From contig DAOSUR010000009.1 of assembly GCA_035378985.1 (NCBI GenBank), forward strand, positions 66,125-130,124: a stretch of DNA of 64,000 bases, written 5' to 3'. Position 1 is the stretch's first letter; the number at the start of each line of letters is the position of its first letter. Below, in pieces: positions 25,056-33,226 of this stretch. Position numbers and translations under genes: made by a program. The stretch comes from Anaerohalosphaeraceae bacterium. GTDB lineage: Bacteria > Planctomycetota > Phycisphaerae > Sedimentisphaerales > Anaerohalosphaeraceae. The notes beneath the pieces are model-generated. The model did not search any database. It was given only the letters and a program-made list of their open reading frames with translations, and had not been told where the DNA came from.

Positions 25056-26239
25056 AATCCAAAGGACGATTCGGCCCCTTCGGAGGATATTACGTACCGG
25101 AGGTTCTCATTCCGGCCCTCGAAGAAATCGAGGCCGCCTTTGAAGAATTCCGGGAAGACCCGAACTTCCTGAAAGACTTAAACACCCTCTACACCGACTA
25201 TGCAGGCCGGCCTACTCCCCTTTATCACGCCCGCCGATTTAGTGAGGCCGTCGGTTTTACAGTCTATTTGAAACGGGAAGACCTCCTGCACGGCGGCGCC
25301 CATAAAATCAACAATACTTTGGGGCAGGGGCTCCTGGCCCGCTATATGGGCAAAACCAAACTCATCGCCGAAACCGGCGCCGGTCAGCACGGTCTGGCCA
25401 CCGCCATCGTCGGAGCCCTCTTCGGGATGGAAACCAAAATCTTTATGGGCGCAACCGACGTCGCCCGCCAGAATGTCAACGTCCACAAAATGAAACTCCT
25501 CGGCGCTGAAGTCATCCCTGTTGAAGGCGGCACCGGAACCCTCAAAGACGCCATCAACGAAGCTCTTCGATACTGGACGGCTCATATCGAAGATACTTTC
25601 TACCTGTTTGGTACAGCCGGCGGGCCTCATCCCTATCCGACCATTGTCCGCCATTTCCAGGAACCCATCGGACGGGAGGCCCGGCAGCAATGCCTCGAAA
25701 AAGCCGGCCGTCTCCCCGACATTGTCACGGCCTGTGTCGGCGGCGGCTCCAACGCCATCGGCATTTTTTCGGGCTTCCTCAATGACCCGCAGGTCCAGCT
25801 GGTCGGGGTCGAAGGCGGCGGAAAAGGCCTTCACACCACCCAGCACTGCGCAACCCTCTGCACCGGCACGGTCGGCGTTTTGCACGGCGCCCGCACCTAC
25901 CTGCTGCAGGATGAAAACGGACAGATTCGTGACACCGAATGCATCTCCGCCGGTCTGGACTACCCGGGCGTCGGTCCCGAACATGCCTATCTGAAAGAAA
26001 CAGGCCGAGCCCGATACGTGAGCGTCTGCGATGAAGAGGTTTTGGATACCTTTTTCCTGTTCTCCCGAATGGAAGGCATCCTGCCGGCCCTCGAAAGCAC
26101 CCACGCCCTCGCCTGGCTCCGGCAGCAAAAAGGACTTCTGCCGCCGGAAACTATTGCCGTCGCCAACCTGTCCGGACGGGGCGACAAAGACATCGATATC
26201 GTCGAACACCACAGACCCCTGACTGCGAGGTCCCTATGA
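25052..26239 (+). CDS. trpB: Tryptophan synthase beta chain
   Basis: TrpB condenses indole with L-serine using PLP. The 395-residue protein is the TrpB1 type, meant to pair with TrpA: 'GRFGPFGGYYVPEVL' at the N-terminus, PLP Lys85 in 'LLHGGAHKINN', 'AETGAGQHG' (about 107-115), the phosphate loop 'CVGGGSNAIG' (about 229-238) and 'HALAWL' near the end. The start overlaps trpF (ATGA) and the end overlaps trpA (ATGA), so the last three genes are translationally coupled, as expected for subunits needed in equal amounts. Confidence 0.97.
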   Translation: MKSKGRFGPFGGYYVPEVLIPALEEIEAAFEEFREDPNFLKDLNTLYTDYAGRPTPLYHARRFSEAVGFTVYLKREDLLHGGAHKINNTLGQGLLARYMGKTKLIAETGAGQHGLATAIVGALFGMETKIFMGATDVARQNVNVHKMKLLGAEVIPVEGGTGTLKDAINEALRYWTAHIEDTFYLFGTAGGPHPYPTIVRHFQEPIGREARQQCLEKAGRLPDIVTACVGGGSNAIGIFSGFLNDPQVQLVGVEGGGKGLHTTQHCATLCTGTVGVLHGARTYLLQDENGQIRDTECISAGLDYPGVGPEHAYLKETGRARYVSVCDEEVLDTFFLFSRMEGILPALESTHALAWLRQQKGLLPPETIAVANLSGRGDKDIDIVEHHRPLTARSL

Positions 26240-27057
26240 ATCCCTACCAGAATTGCTTTTCCAGACTGAATCGAGCGGCCCTGATTTCCTTCTTCGTCAT
26301 CGGCGACCCCTCGTACGACATTTCTCTGCAGCTGGTCAAGGCCGCTGTGGACGCCGGTGCCGACATTCTCGAACTGGGCATCCCCTTTTCTGACCCCGTA
26401 GCCGACGGCCCTACTATCCAAAAAGCCGACCTGCGGGCCCTGAAGGCGGGTATCACACCCGCCAAAGCCCTTCAGTTTATCCGGGAAATTACGGCCTTTA
26501 AACCCATCCCCATCGGCCTGCTGGTCTATTACAACCTCCTCGTCCAGTACGGAACCGAACGCTTCCTGCAGGATTTCAAAAAAGCCGGCGGCACCAGCGT
26601 CCTGGTGGCGGACTTGTCTATCGATGATGCCGATGAAATCGCCATTCCGGCAAAAAATGCAGGGCTGGAAACCGTCTTTATGGCCACCCCTAACACCCCC
26701 GACGAACGGCTGCGGCGAATCGCGGAAAAAACCACAGGATTCATCTACACCGTCTCTCTGCTGGGTACAACCGGGGAACGGGAGGCACTTTCCAATGCCG
26801 TCCGCCCGCTGGTAGCCCGGCTGAAACGGCTGACGGACAAGCCCGTCTGTGTCGGGTTTGGCATCAGCACCCCTCAGCACGCCTGCGAGGTTGCACGGGC
26901 CGGCGCAGACGGGGTAATCATTGGAAGCCGAATTGTAAAGTTTATCGAGGAAACCCCCGATAACCCTGCCAAAATGCGGGAGAATATTACTCGGTTTCTC
27001 TCGGACGTTCGAGCCGCCCTGCCCTCCAAAAGCCCGAAAGGAACAGCGAATTCTTAA
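26236..27057 (+). CDS. trpA: Tryptophan synthase alpha chain
   Basis: TrpA cleaves indole-3-glycerol phosphate and channels indole to TrpB. The 273-residue TIM barrel carries catalytic Glu46 and Asp57 in 'ILELGIPFSDPVADGP', 'GLLVYYNLLVQYG' (about 95-107), 'VADLSIDDADE' (about 124), 'FIYTVSLLGTTGER' and the phosphate site 'VGFGISTPQHA' (about 213) with 'ADGVIIGSRIV'. It starts within the trpB stop (ATGA) with GAGG upstream. It is the last gene of the operon and overlaps the 3' end of a convergent small gene by 4 bp. No intrinsic terminator is evident after it. Confidence 0.96.
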   Translation: MNPYQNCFSRLNRAALISFFVIGDPSYDISLQLVKAAVDAGADILELGIPFSDPVADGPTIQKADLRALKAGITPAKALQFIREITAFKPIPIGLLVYYNLLVQYGTERFLQDFKKAGGTSVLVADLSIDDADEIAIPAKNAGLETVFMATPNTPDERLRRIAEKTTGFIYTVSLLGTTGEREALSNAVRPLVARLKRLTDKPVCVGFGISTPQHACEVARAGADGVIIGSRIVKFIEETPDNPAKMRENITRFLSDVRAALPSKSPKGTANS

Positions 27058-27407
27058 ACACCGGTGGGAGCAGCCTTATCGGCCTTTCGGAAGGACTCCA
27101 GCGGCTGCGGCTCAGCCACCTTCCGATAGCCGAGGGCCTTAATCACCTCCAGCACCTCCGTCCAGGTCGGAAACGGACGCCGGTTGGCCCGCTTATACTG
27201 GTCTATGGCCATCAGAAACTCGAACTGCTCCTCCGTCATCTGGCCTTCTTCGGCCAGCCGGCGCTCTTCCGGCCGACGATGTCCCGGACCTCGCCGCCGG
27301 TCCCATCCGCTGCGGCGGTCCACAACATTCTTGCGGCGCTCCACAAAAGTCCGACGTTCCTGAACAGGTTCTTCCTGCGGTTTGTTCTCGTTGAGCTTCT
27401 CTGTCAT
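27054..27407 (-). CDS. Small arginine-rich protein of unknown function
   Basis: I do not recognise this 117-residue protein. Residues about 20-60 are extremely rich in Arg and Glu, with short repeats of the form 'R-R-x-x-x-D-R-R', for example 'ERRKNVVDRRSGWDRR'. The C-terminal part 'MTEEQFEFLMAIDQYKRANRRPFPTWTEVLEVIKALGYRKV' (about 61-102) reads like a compact helical or helix-turn-helix fold, and similar tails occur in small planctomycete proteins. ATG 27407 is preferred over upstream ATGs because AGGTG lies 7 nt before it. It follows the DUF2007 gene by 49 nt on the same strand. A nucleic-acid-binding role is only a guess from composition. Confidence 0.65.
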   Translation of the reverse strand: MTEKLNENKPQEEPVQERRTFVERRKNVVDRRSGWDRRRGPGHRRPEERRLAEEGQMTEEQFEFLMAIDQYKRANRRPFPTWTEVLEVIKALGYRKVAEPQPLESFRKADKAAPTGV

Positions 27408-27456
27408 TTCATCACACCTATGCATAGATTCTAATCGATTTCGATCCGTTGGGGCC

Positions 27457-27774
27457 TTACTCATCATTGGATTTGTCTTCTTCAAGCCAGCGGTCGCTTC
27501 CATGGAAAAAGACATCAAAAAAGTCTTCAAACGGTGCCTGAGATGCGATCAAAGAATGGGCTTCGTCCAGCACTTCTTCCGGCACCAGCACGGCAATCCC
27601 AGGGGACGATGCCCCCTCCGTTTCCGGCTGCCTGACTACAGCAGGAATGCCGTTCTCCTCCAGCATTTTTTTGTACTGACGAGCCAAATCCATATCCTCG
27701 GCAAAGGCCACCGTTACAAACTCCCCAATCGATGCTTTATGGATTGGTTTGTTCGGCTTTTTGGGCTCCGACAT
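27457..27774 (-). CDS. DUF2007-type putative signal-transducing protein
   Basis: The 105-residue acidic cytoplasmic protein has a small ferredoxin-like core: 'FVTVAFAEDMDLARQYKKMLEENGIPAVVRQPE' (about 19-51) followed by 'GIAVLVPEEVLDEAHSLI' (about 59-76). This matches the DUF2007/'putative signal transducing protein' family, where the helix after the first strand reads like a minimal regulatory fold. Function is unknown across the family. ATG 27774 is preferred over one 12 nt upstream because GGAG lies 6 nt before it. It probably forms a small operon with the Arg-rich protein downstream. Confidence 0.72.
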   Translation of the reverse strand: MSEPKKPNKPIHKASIGEFVTVAFAEDMDLARQYKKMLEENGIPAVVRQPETEGASSPGIAVLVPEEVLDEAHSLIASQAPFEDFFDVFFHGSDRWLEEDKSNDE

Positions 27775-28092
27775 AATCTGCTCCAAAGACGGAAGGTTCT
27801 TGCGTCTTTTTCGGTTTCTTCGCCTTTCTCATCGACAAAGACCGGCGGCGGATTAAGTGATTTCAGGAAAAAACACCTCCCCTCAGAATTCAGGCGGAAG
27901 GCCTGAACGGCATAAATCGGTCATAGGGTTTTTTGCGTTTATAGGCCCTCCGGATGCAAAATTTTGCATTTTTTCGAAAATTTTTTATTGCAAAGTCGCC
28001 CAAACACAGCCACAATACGCCAAAAAGTCGTCCGGCGGCACATGCGTGCCGCTTTTATGGGAACTTAATAACCTTTTACACGGAGGTGCCGT
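27775..28092. other. Intergenic region upstream of the histone-fold gene
   Basis: This 318-bp stretch separates divergent small genes and holds no convincing coding frame. It contains two perfect hairpins: TTCAGGC/GCCTGAA (27889-27907) and GCGGCAC/GTGCCGC (28035-28052). A weak promoter-like pair (TTGCAA then CACAAT 17 nt later, near 27987-28015) points toward the histone-fold gene. The centre is very AT-rich with A and T tracts. Confidence 0.5.
28035..28052 (+). promoter_or_regulatory. Leader stem-loop upstream of the histone-fold gene
   Basis: A perfect 7-bp stem (GCGGCAC and GTGCCGC) with a 4-nt loop is followed by four T residues, 40 nt before the gene's start. It could stabilise the transcript or act as a weak attenuator; the T run is too short to call it a terminator. 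Confidence 0.45.
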
Positions 28093-28317
28093 ATGGCAAA
28101 GAAGAAAGCCGCTGCAAAGAAAGCTGCCCCGAAAGGCGGCAAGTCGGAAATGCTGGTCGTCGCCAGCAAGGTCAAGGCCTACATCAAGTCCAAGGGCATG
28201 ATGACTGCCAGTGATTCTATTGGGGCCTTGAACGAGAAGATTTATCAGATCCTGGACGCTGCCGTTTGCAGAACCCAGGCCAATCGTCGAAGCACCGTTA
28301 AGCCGCAGGACCTGTAA
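28093..28317 (+). CDS. Histone-fold nucleoid protein with lysine-rich N-terminal tail
   Basis: The 74-residue protein begins with a basic tail (MAKKKAAAKKAAPKGGK), followed by a minimal histone fold. Helix 1 is 'LVVASKVKAYIKSKG' (about 21-35), a long helix 2 covers about 38-64 and a short helix 3 is cut off after 'TVKPQDL'. It lines up with archaeal HMf-type histones: 'IxxIIKDAG' with 'VKAYIKSKG', and 'ARHAGRKTIKAEDI' with 'RTQANRRSTVKPQDL', including the conserved R-x-T and terminal Asp. Bacterial histones of the Bdellovibrio type share the truncated third helix. It likely coats or bends DNA. GGAGGTG precedes the ATG and a strong terminator follows, so it is a stand-alone and probably highly expressed gene. 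Confidence 0.75.
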   Translation: MAKKKAAAKKAAPKGGKSEMLVVASKVKAYIKSKGMMTASDSIGALNEKIYQILDAAVCRTQANRRSTVKPQDL

Positions 28318-28370
28318 GACCTGCCTGCTTAGGTTCTTCACACCGGCTTTGCCCGGTGCCCAAAGAATCA

Positions 28371-28405
28371 AAAGCCGCTTCCTTCAAAAGAAGTGGCTTT
28401 TTTTT
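28371..28405 (+). terminator. Rho-independent terminator after the histone-fold gene
   Basis: An 11-bp stem, AAAGCCGCTTC (28371-28381) with GAAGTGGCTTT (28390-28400, one G-U pair), has an 8-nt loop and ends in eight T residues. A smaller hairpin, CACCGG/CCGGTG (28341-28358), lies just before it. Confidence 0.88.
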
Positions 28406-28604
28406 GTCTAAAATCTGTCAAGATAGATAAATTTCGTCCCGCTGTCTGTTCCGATGCAGTCCTGAACTTTTTTCCTCGATTTTCAGTAAATTTCATTAGG
28501 TCTTTTGCAGATTTATTTTATAATTGATTTATTGTCAGAAGGTGGTAGGATGAAAGAGCATCTTGAATCTTTTTGAAAAATTGTGTGAGTAAACGGGGTC
28601 TGAT

Positions 28605-29945
28605 ATGAAAGTGTTCATGCTTGGTTGGGAGTTTCCGCCTTACATCAGCGGGGGCTTAGGTACCGCGTGCCATGGACTGACCAAAGCGTTAAGCGATTTG
28701 GGAGTGAAAATTACGTTTGTTCTTCCCAAGCCTATTGAAACGCAAACCCCTACCCATGTCCAGATGCTGACGCCTCAGCATTGCCGCGCTTCCAAGACGG
28801 TCACCCAAACCACCGAAACAAGTCAGGAACTCAAGAACGTCCAGTTTCATACCGTCAGTTCTCCCCTTCAGCCCTATACAACCCCGCAGCAGTACCAAAA
28901 ACGGCTGGAGGAAATCATCCGCCAAAAGCAGCTCCTGTCATCCCAGTCGCAGCAGATGCTCGATCAGTGGCTCGAGCAGGAAATTGAAGGCCTTTCCGTC
29001 GGCCCCGGCCAGTACAGCGGGGATATGTACACCGAAGTGCACCGTTACGCCGCCGCCGCTGTCCGCCTGGCCCTCCAGCAGGAATTCGATGTGATTCACG
29101 CACACGACTGGATGACCTATCCGGCCGGCATTGCCGTCGCCGCCGTCACCGGAAAACCGCTGGTAGTACACGTCCATTCCACGGAATTCGACCGAAGCGG
29201 CGAACATGTCAACCAGATGATTTACGACATCGAACGCCGCGGAATTCACGCCGCCGCCAAGGTCATCGCCGTCAGTTATCTGACCCGGAATATCCTGATG
29301 ACCCGGTACGGAGCACTCGGGGAGAAAATCGAGGTCATCTACAACGGTGTCGAGGCGGAAGACAGCAACCGGATTTCTGCACAGCAGGTTGGTATCCGCA
29401 GTGACGAAAAAATCGTCCTGTTCCTCGGACGAATCACCATGCAGAAAGGCCCTGAATACTTTCTTATGGCCGCCCGCAAGGTCCTCGAAGAGATGGAAAA
29501 CGTCAAGTTCGTCATGGCCGGAAGCGGTGATATGATGCATCGCATCATCGAAATGGCGGCCCAGATGGGAATCGGACACAAAGTTCTCTTTACCGGCTTT
29601 CTGCGGGGCGAAGACGTCAACCGTGTCTATCAGATGGCGGACCTCTATGTCATGCCGTCCGTCTCCGAACCTTTCGGAATCGCTCCCCTGGAAGCCCTCA
29701 ACCATGACGTGCCCGTCATCATCAGCAAGCAAAGCGGCGTTGCCGAGGTCCTTACCCACGTTCTCAAGGTGGACTTCTGGGACATTCAGGAAATGGCCAA
29801 CAAAATTATCGCCGTCCTGAAGTATCCGCCGCTCCAGATGACCCTGCGGGAACATGGAAACTTCGAAGTGCGCAAACTCAAATGGTCCGGAGCGGCCAAG
29901 AAATGTTTGAAGGTCTATCAGGAAGTCACCCAGGTCGCTGTCTGA
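28605..29945 (+). CDS. GT-B glycosyltransferase, glycogen/starch-synthase-like (GT4/GT5)
   Basis: The 446-residue GT-B enzyme most likely elongates or primes an alpha-glucan using a nucleotide-activated glucose in the cytosol. The N-terminal 'MLGWEFPPYISGGLGTACHGLTKAL' (about 4-28) has the glycine loop of glycogen synthases. 'VIHAHDWMTYPAG' (about 163-175) is typical of GT5/GT4, and the C-terminal donor half has 'LFLGRITMQKGPEYF' (about 272-286) and the E-x7-E motif 'EPFGIAPLE' (about 360-368). A 50-residue Gln-rich insertion (about 60-130) separates the first strands. It starts a three-gene operon with GH57 and debranching enzymes. A TATAAT element at 28519-28524 lies upstream, but no good -35. 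Confidence 0.88.
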   Translation: MKVFMLGWEFPPYISGGLGTACHGLTKALSDLGVKITFVLPKPIETQTPTHVQMLTPQHCRASKTVTQTTETSQELKNVQFHTVSSPLQPYTTPQQYQKRLEEIIRQKQLLSSQSQQMLDQWLEQEIEGLSVGPGQYSGDMYTEVHRYAAAAVRLALQQEFDVIHAHDWMTYPAGIAVAAVTGKPLVVHVHSTEFDRSGEHVNQMIYDIERRGIHAAAKVIAVSYLTRNILMTRYGALGEKIEVIYNGVEAEDSNRISAQQVGIRSDEKIVLFLGRITMQKGPEYFLMAARKVLEEMENVKFVMAGSGDMMHRIIEMAAQMGIGHKVLFTGFLRGEDVNRVYQMADLYVMPSVSEPFGIAPLEALNHDVPVIISKQSGVAEVLTHVLKVDFWDIQEMANKIIAVLKYPPLQMTLREHGNFEVRKLKWSGAAKKCLKVYQEVTQVAV

Positions 29946-29971
29946 AACTTCATGGAAGGTGAGGGTTTCGT

Positions 29972-31186
29972 ATGCCGTCGGTTTGCTTTTATTTCCAGGT
30001 GCATCAGCCGTTTCGGCTTCGGCACTACACCGTATTTGACAAGTCCGGAAACTATTTCGACGAATTCAAAAACGCCTCCATTTGCCGCAAGGTCGCCAAC
30101 AAGTGCTATCTGCCTTCCAATCGGCTTCTTTTAAAAATGATTCGACGCTATGAAGGCCGCTTCAAGGTTTCTTTCAGCATCACCGGCGTCGTCATTGAAC
30201 AATTCCAGAAATACTGTCCCGAGGTCATCAGCACTTTCGATGCTCTGGCCGAAACCGGATGCGTCGAGTTTATCGCCGAAACCTACTACCACAGTCTCAG
30301 CTTCCTTTATTCCCGAAATGAATTTTTCGAACAGATTCAAAAGCACATTGAACTGATGCAGAAGCTCTGGGGTCAACCCCCCCGCATCTTCCGCAATACG
30401 GAATTGATTTACAACAACCAGCTGGCGGAAACCATCGAAGCCATGAATCAGTTCGATGCCGTCATCACGGAGGGAGCTGACCGAATCCTCGGCCATCGCA
30501 ACGCCAACTTTGTCTATCGGCCTCCCAACTGCAAGCACCTGAAGCTGCTTTTGAAAAACTACTCCCTGTCCGATGATATCGCGTTCCGCTTCAGCAACCG
30601 CGGCTGGGAGGAATGGCCGCTGGATGCCCCCAAATTCGCCCGCTGGATTGACCAGATTAACGGCTGCGGTCACACCGTCAATCTCTTTATGGACTACGAA
30701 ACCTTCGGTGAACATCAGTGGGAGGACACAGGCATCTTCGACTTTATGTATCATCTGCCCGAATACATCCTTCGTCACCCCGACAACAATTTTATGACAC
30801 CCAGCGAGGTGGTTCGCTCTTATCCGGTCATGGACGTTGTGGATGTCCCTCACGTGATCAGCTGGGCCGATATGGAGCGGGACTTGTCCGCCTGGCTGGG
30901 CAATGCCATGCAGTCCAACGCTCTCCACGAAGTGTATAAAATGGAGAAACTCGTCAAGCAGACCCAGGATCCTCAGATTATTGAGGATTGGAGAAAACTG
31001 CTGACCTCTGACCACTTCTATTATATGTGCACCAAATATTTCTCCGACGGCGATGTCCACAAATACTTCAACCCCTATGAGTCGCCGTACGATTCCTATA
31101 TCAATTATATGAACGTGCTCAATCATCTGCGGGAACGCTGCAAACAGGTCCTGACCCAGCAAACCGTCACCGAACAGGCCTCCTGA
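29972..31186 (+). CDS. Glycoside hydrolase family 57 (alpha-amylase/4-alpha-glucanotransferase-like)
   Basis: The 404-residue protein has the GH57 conserved regions in order: 'FQVHQPFR' (about 8-15), 'SFSITGVVIEQ' (about 67-77), the nucleophile Glu144 in 'FRNTELIYNN' and the acid/base Asp241 in 'LFMDYETFGEH'. GH57 enzymes act on alpha-1,4-glucans as retaining hydrolases or transferases. There is no signal peptide, so it acts on intracellular glucan. It lies 26 nt after the glycosyltransferase gene and 27 nt before the debranching-enzyme gene, which points to glycogen-like polymer turnover. Hydrolase versus transferase cannot be decided from sequence alone. Confidence 0.92.
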   Translation: MPSVCFYFQVHQPFRLRHYTVFDKSGNYFDEFKNASICRKVANKCYLPSNRLLLKMIRRYEGRFKVSFSITGVVIEQFQKYCPEVISTFDALAETGCVEFIAETYYHSLSFLYSRNEFFEQIQKHIELMQKLWGQPPRIFRNTELIYNNQLAETIEAMNQFDAVITEGADRILGHRNANFVYRPPNCKHLKLLLKNYSLSDDIAFRFSNRGWEEWPLDAPKFARWIDQINGCGHTVNLFMDYETFGEHQWEDTGIFDFMYHLPEYILRHPDNNFMTPSEVVRSYPVMDVVDVPHVISWADMERDLSAWLGNAMQSNALHEVYKMEKLVKQTQDPQIIEDWRKLLTSDHFYYMCTKYFSDGDVHKYFNPYESPYDSYINYMNVLNHLRERCKQVLTQQTVTEQAS

Positions 31187-31213
31187 AACGACTGTTCGGC
31201 CTGAAACAATGCA

Positions 31214-33226
31214 ATGGAACTGCAAAAAGAAGCCATCCTGGCCGTCAACCTCAGCGACCTGCCGCTGGAGGAGATGCTCAGCCGGGAATGGCTCCTGACC
31301 AACAGCCGCGGCGGATTCGCCTTTTCCACGCTGGCCGGCTGCAATACCCGACGCTATCACGGCCTGCTTATCGGAACCCCGCATCCTCCGGCCGCCCGGT
31401 TTCTCGGCCTGGCTGCCTGCCTGGAAAAAATCTCCCTCGAAGAAGATTCGCTGGAATTCAGCTGTTTCGAATTCGACCGAACCTTCCACCCGAAAGGATA
31501 CGAACACCTGACCGCCTTTTCCCGCGACATCGGCGTTCATTTCGAATATGAACTCGGTCTGGCCCGATGCACCAAATCCGTCTATCTGCACCCCACCGAA
31601 GACATCGTCGCCGTCGAGTATGCTTTCAGCCATCTGGTCCGCCCATTTACGTTTTCTCTGCTGCCGCTGGCGGCCATGCGGGATTTTCACGGCCTCCAGA
31701 ACGCCGTCCGCCCCATAACCGCTGAAACTAAAGGGCCGCATGCCGTCCGAATCGCCGGCCCCTCCGAAGACGACCTTCAGCTGCATATCGTCGCCTCATC
31801 GATGGCCTTCCGGCCGGAACCCCATTGGTGGTACCGCTTTTACTATCGCATCGAGGCGCAGCGGGGACAGGACTGTTTCGAAGACCTCTGGACGCCCGGC
31901 TGGTACTCCTGCCGCATTGAACAGCCCGGTTCGGTCATCCTTTGGGCGGCCCTGAAGCCCTCCGGTGCCGCCTTCGAACCGCCGGATTTTCAGCAAATGC
32001 TCGAAGACCTTTCCAATCGCCAAAAAGATCTCTGCCGCAACGCTTTCTCGCGAGACCCCATCCAAAAAGCCCTGTTTATCTCTGCGGGGCAATTCATGGT
32101 CGAACGAACCATTCAGGGACGCACAAGTCCGACCATCCTGGCCGGCTACCCCTGGTTTCTCGACTGGGGACGCGATGCCTTTATTGCCCTGCCGGGCCTT
32201 TGTCTGAGCACCGGCCGGGCCGACACAGCCGCCGGCGTCCTGCAGACCTTCGCTGAGGCCGTCAGTGAAGGGATGATTCCCAACCGGTTTGATGACTACG
32301 GCGGACCGGCCCATTACAACAGCATCGACGCCTCGCTTTGGTTTGTCGAAGCCGCCTACCAATGGCTCCAACAAACACAGAACGATTCCTTTTTCGAAAA
32401 AAATCTTCTGCCCGCCGTTCTGCAAATCCTCAACGGATACCAGGCAGGGACGCGTTTCGGCATCCACGCCGATGTGGACGGCCTCATTACGGGCGGCGAC
32501 CCGCAGACTCAATTAACCTGGATGGATGCCAAATGCGGCGATGTGGTCTTTACCCCTCGATACGGCAAGGCCGTGGAAATCAACGCCCTCTGGTACGACA
32601 TCCTGTGCCGCACGGCCGAGTACTTCAAAGACCGAAACCGCTCCAAATCCGAATTTTTCACGGCTCGTGCTGAACTGGTCAAACAGAATTTCAGTCGGCT
32701 TTTCTGGAATGAACACACCGGCTGCCTGAATGACTGCATCCTGCCCGACGGCACACCCGACCCGTCCATCCGCCCCAACCAGATTTTCGCCGTCTCCCTT
32801 CTTCACAGCCCCCTGTCGGCTAACCGCCAGAAACGCGTGGTCCAAATCGTCCAGCAGGAATTGCTGACCCCCTACGGCCTTCGGACCCTCAGCCCGCGCG
32901 ACCCCCGCTACATCGGACGATACGAAGGAGATATGTTCCGCCGCGATGCCGCCTATCATCAGGGAACCGTCTGGCCGTGGCTGATGGGGGCCTTTCTGGA
33001 GGCCTTTCTGAAAGTCCACAACCGCAGTCCGCAGGCCCGCAAGCAAACCGCTGCCATGCTTTCTCCGTTGATTCATCATTTTGCCAACCACGCCTGTCTG
33101 GGCAGCATTTCGGAAATCTTCGATGGGGACGCACCGCACTATCCCCGCGGATGTCCCGCCCAGGCCTGGAGTGTGGCGGAAGTCCTGCGCGTCTGGCTGC
33201 TCCTTCAGCAGGCCGTTTCCTCCTGA
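31214..33226 (+). CDS. Glycogen debranching enzyme, amylo-alpha-1,6-glucosidase (GH133)
   Basis: The 670-residue protein removes alpha-1,6 branches from glycogen-like polymers. The N-terminal domain opens with 'REWLLTNSRGGFAFSTLAGCNTRRYHGLLIG' (about 24-54), a signature of bacterial and archaeal GDE. The C-terminal (alpha/alpha)6 catalytic barrel has 'LAGYPWFLDWGRDAFIALPGL' (about 308-328), 'TWMDAKCGDVVFTPRYGKAVEINALWYDIL' (about 436-465) and 'YHQGTVWPWLMGAFLEAF'. It lacks the transferase domain of the eukaryotic enzyme, a job the GH57 neighbour could do. Its 3' end overlaps the convergent RNase Z-like gene by 22 bp. Confidence 0.94.
   Translation: MELQKEAILAVNLSDLPLEEMLSREWLLTNSRGGFAFSTLAGCNTRRYHGLLIGTPHPPAARFLGLAACLEKISLEEDSLEFSCFEFDRTFHPKGYEHLTAFSRDIGVHFEYELGLARCTKSVYLHPTEDIVAVEYAFSHLVRPFTFSLLPLAAMRDFHGLQNAVRPITAETKGPHAVRIAGPSEDDLQLHIVASSMAFRPEPHWWYRFYYRIEAQRGQDCFEDLWTPGWYSCRIEQPGSVILWAALKPSGAAFEPPDFQQMLEDLSNRQKDLCRNAFSRDPIQKALFISAGQFMVERTIQGRTSPTILAGYPWFLDWGRDAFIALPGLCLSTGRADTAAGVLQTFAEAVSEGMIPNRFDDYGGPAHYNSIDASLWFVEAAYQWLQQTQNDSFFEKNLLPAVLQILNGYQAGTRFGIHADVDGLITGGDPQTQLTWMDAKCGDVVFTPRYGKAVEINALWYDILCRTAEYFKDRNRSKSEFFTARAELVKQNFSRLFWNEHTGCLNDCILPDGTPDPSIRPNQIFAVSLLHSPLSANRQKRVVQIVQQELLTPYGLRTLSPRDPRYIGRYEGDMFRRDAAYHQGTVWPWLMGAFLEAFLKVHNRSPQARKQTAAMLSPLIHHFANHACLGSISEIFDGDAPHYPRGCPAQAWSVAEVLRVWLLLQQAVSS

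Noticed and set aside
28550..28576. Eight-codon frame (MKEHLESF) in the leader of the glycosyltransferase gene
   Set aside because: It has a fair ribosome binding site but no diagnostic codon run, no terminator after it and no competing hairpins, so a leader-peptide role cannot be supported.
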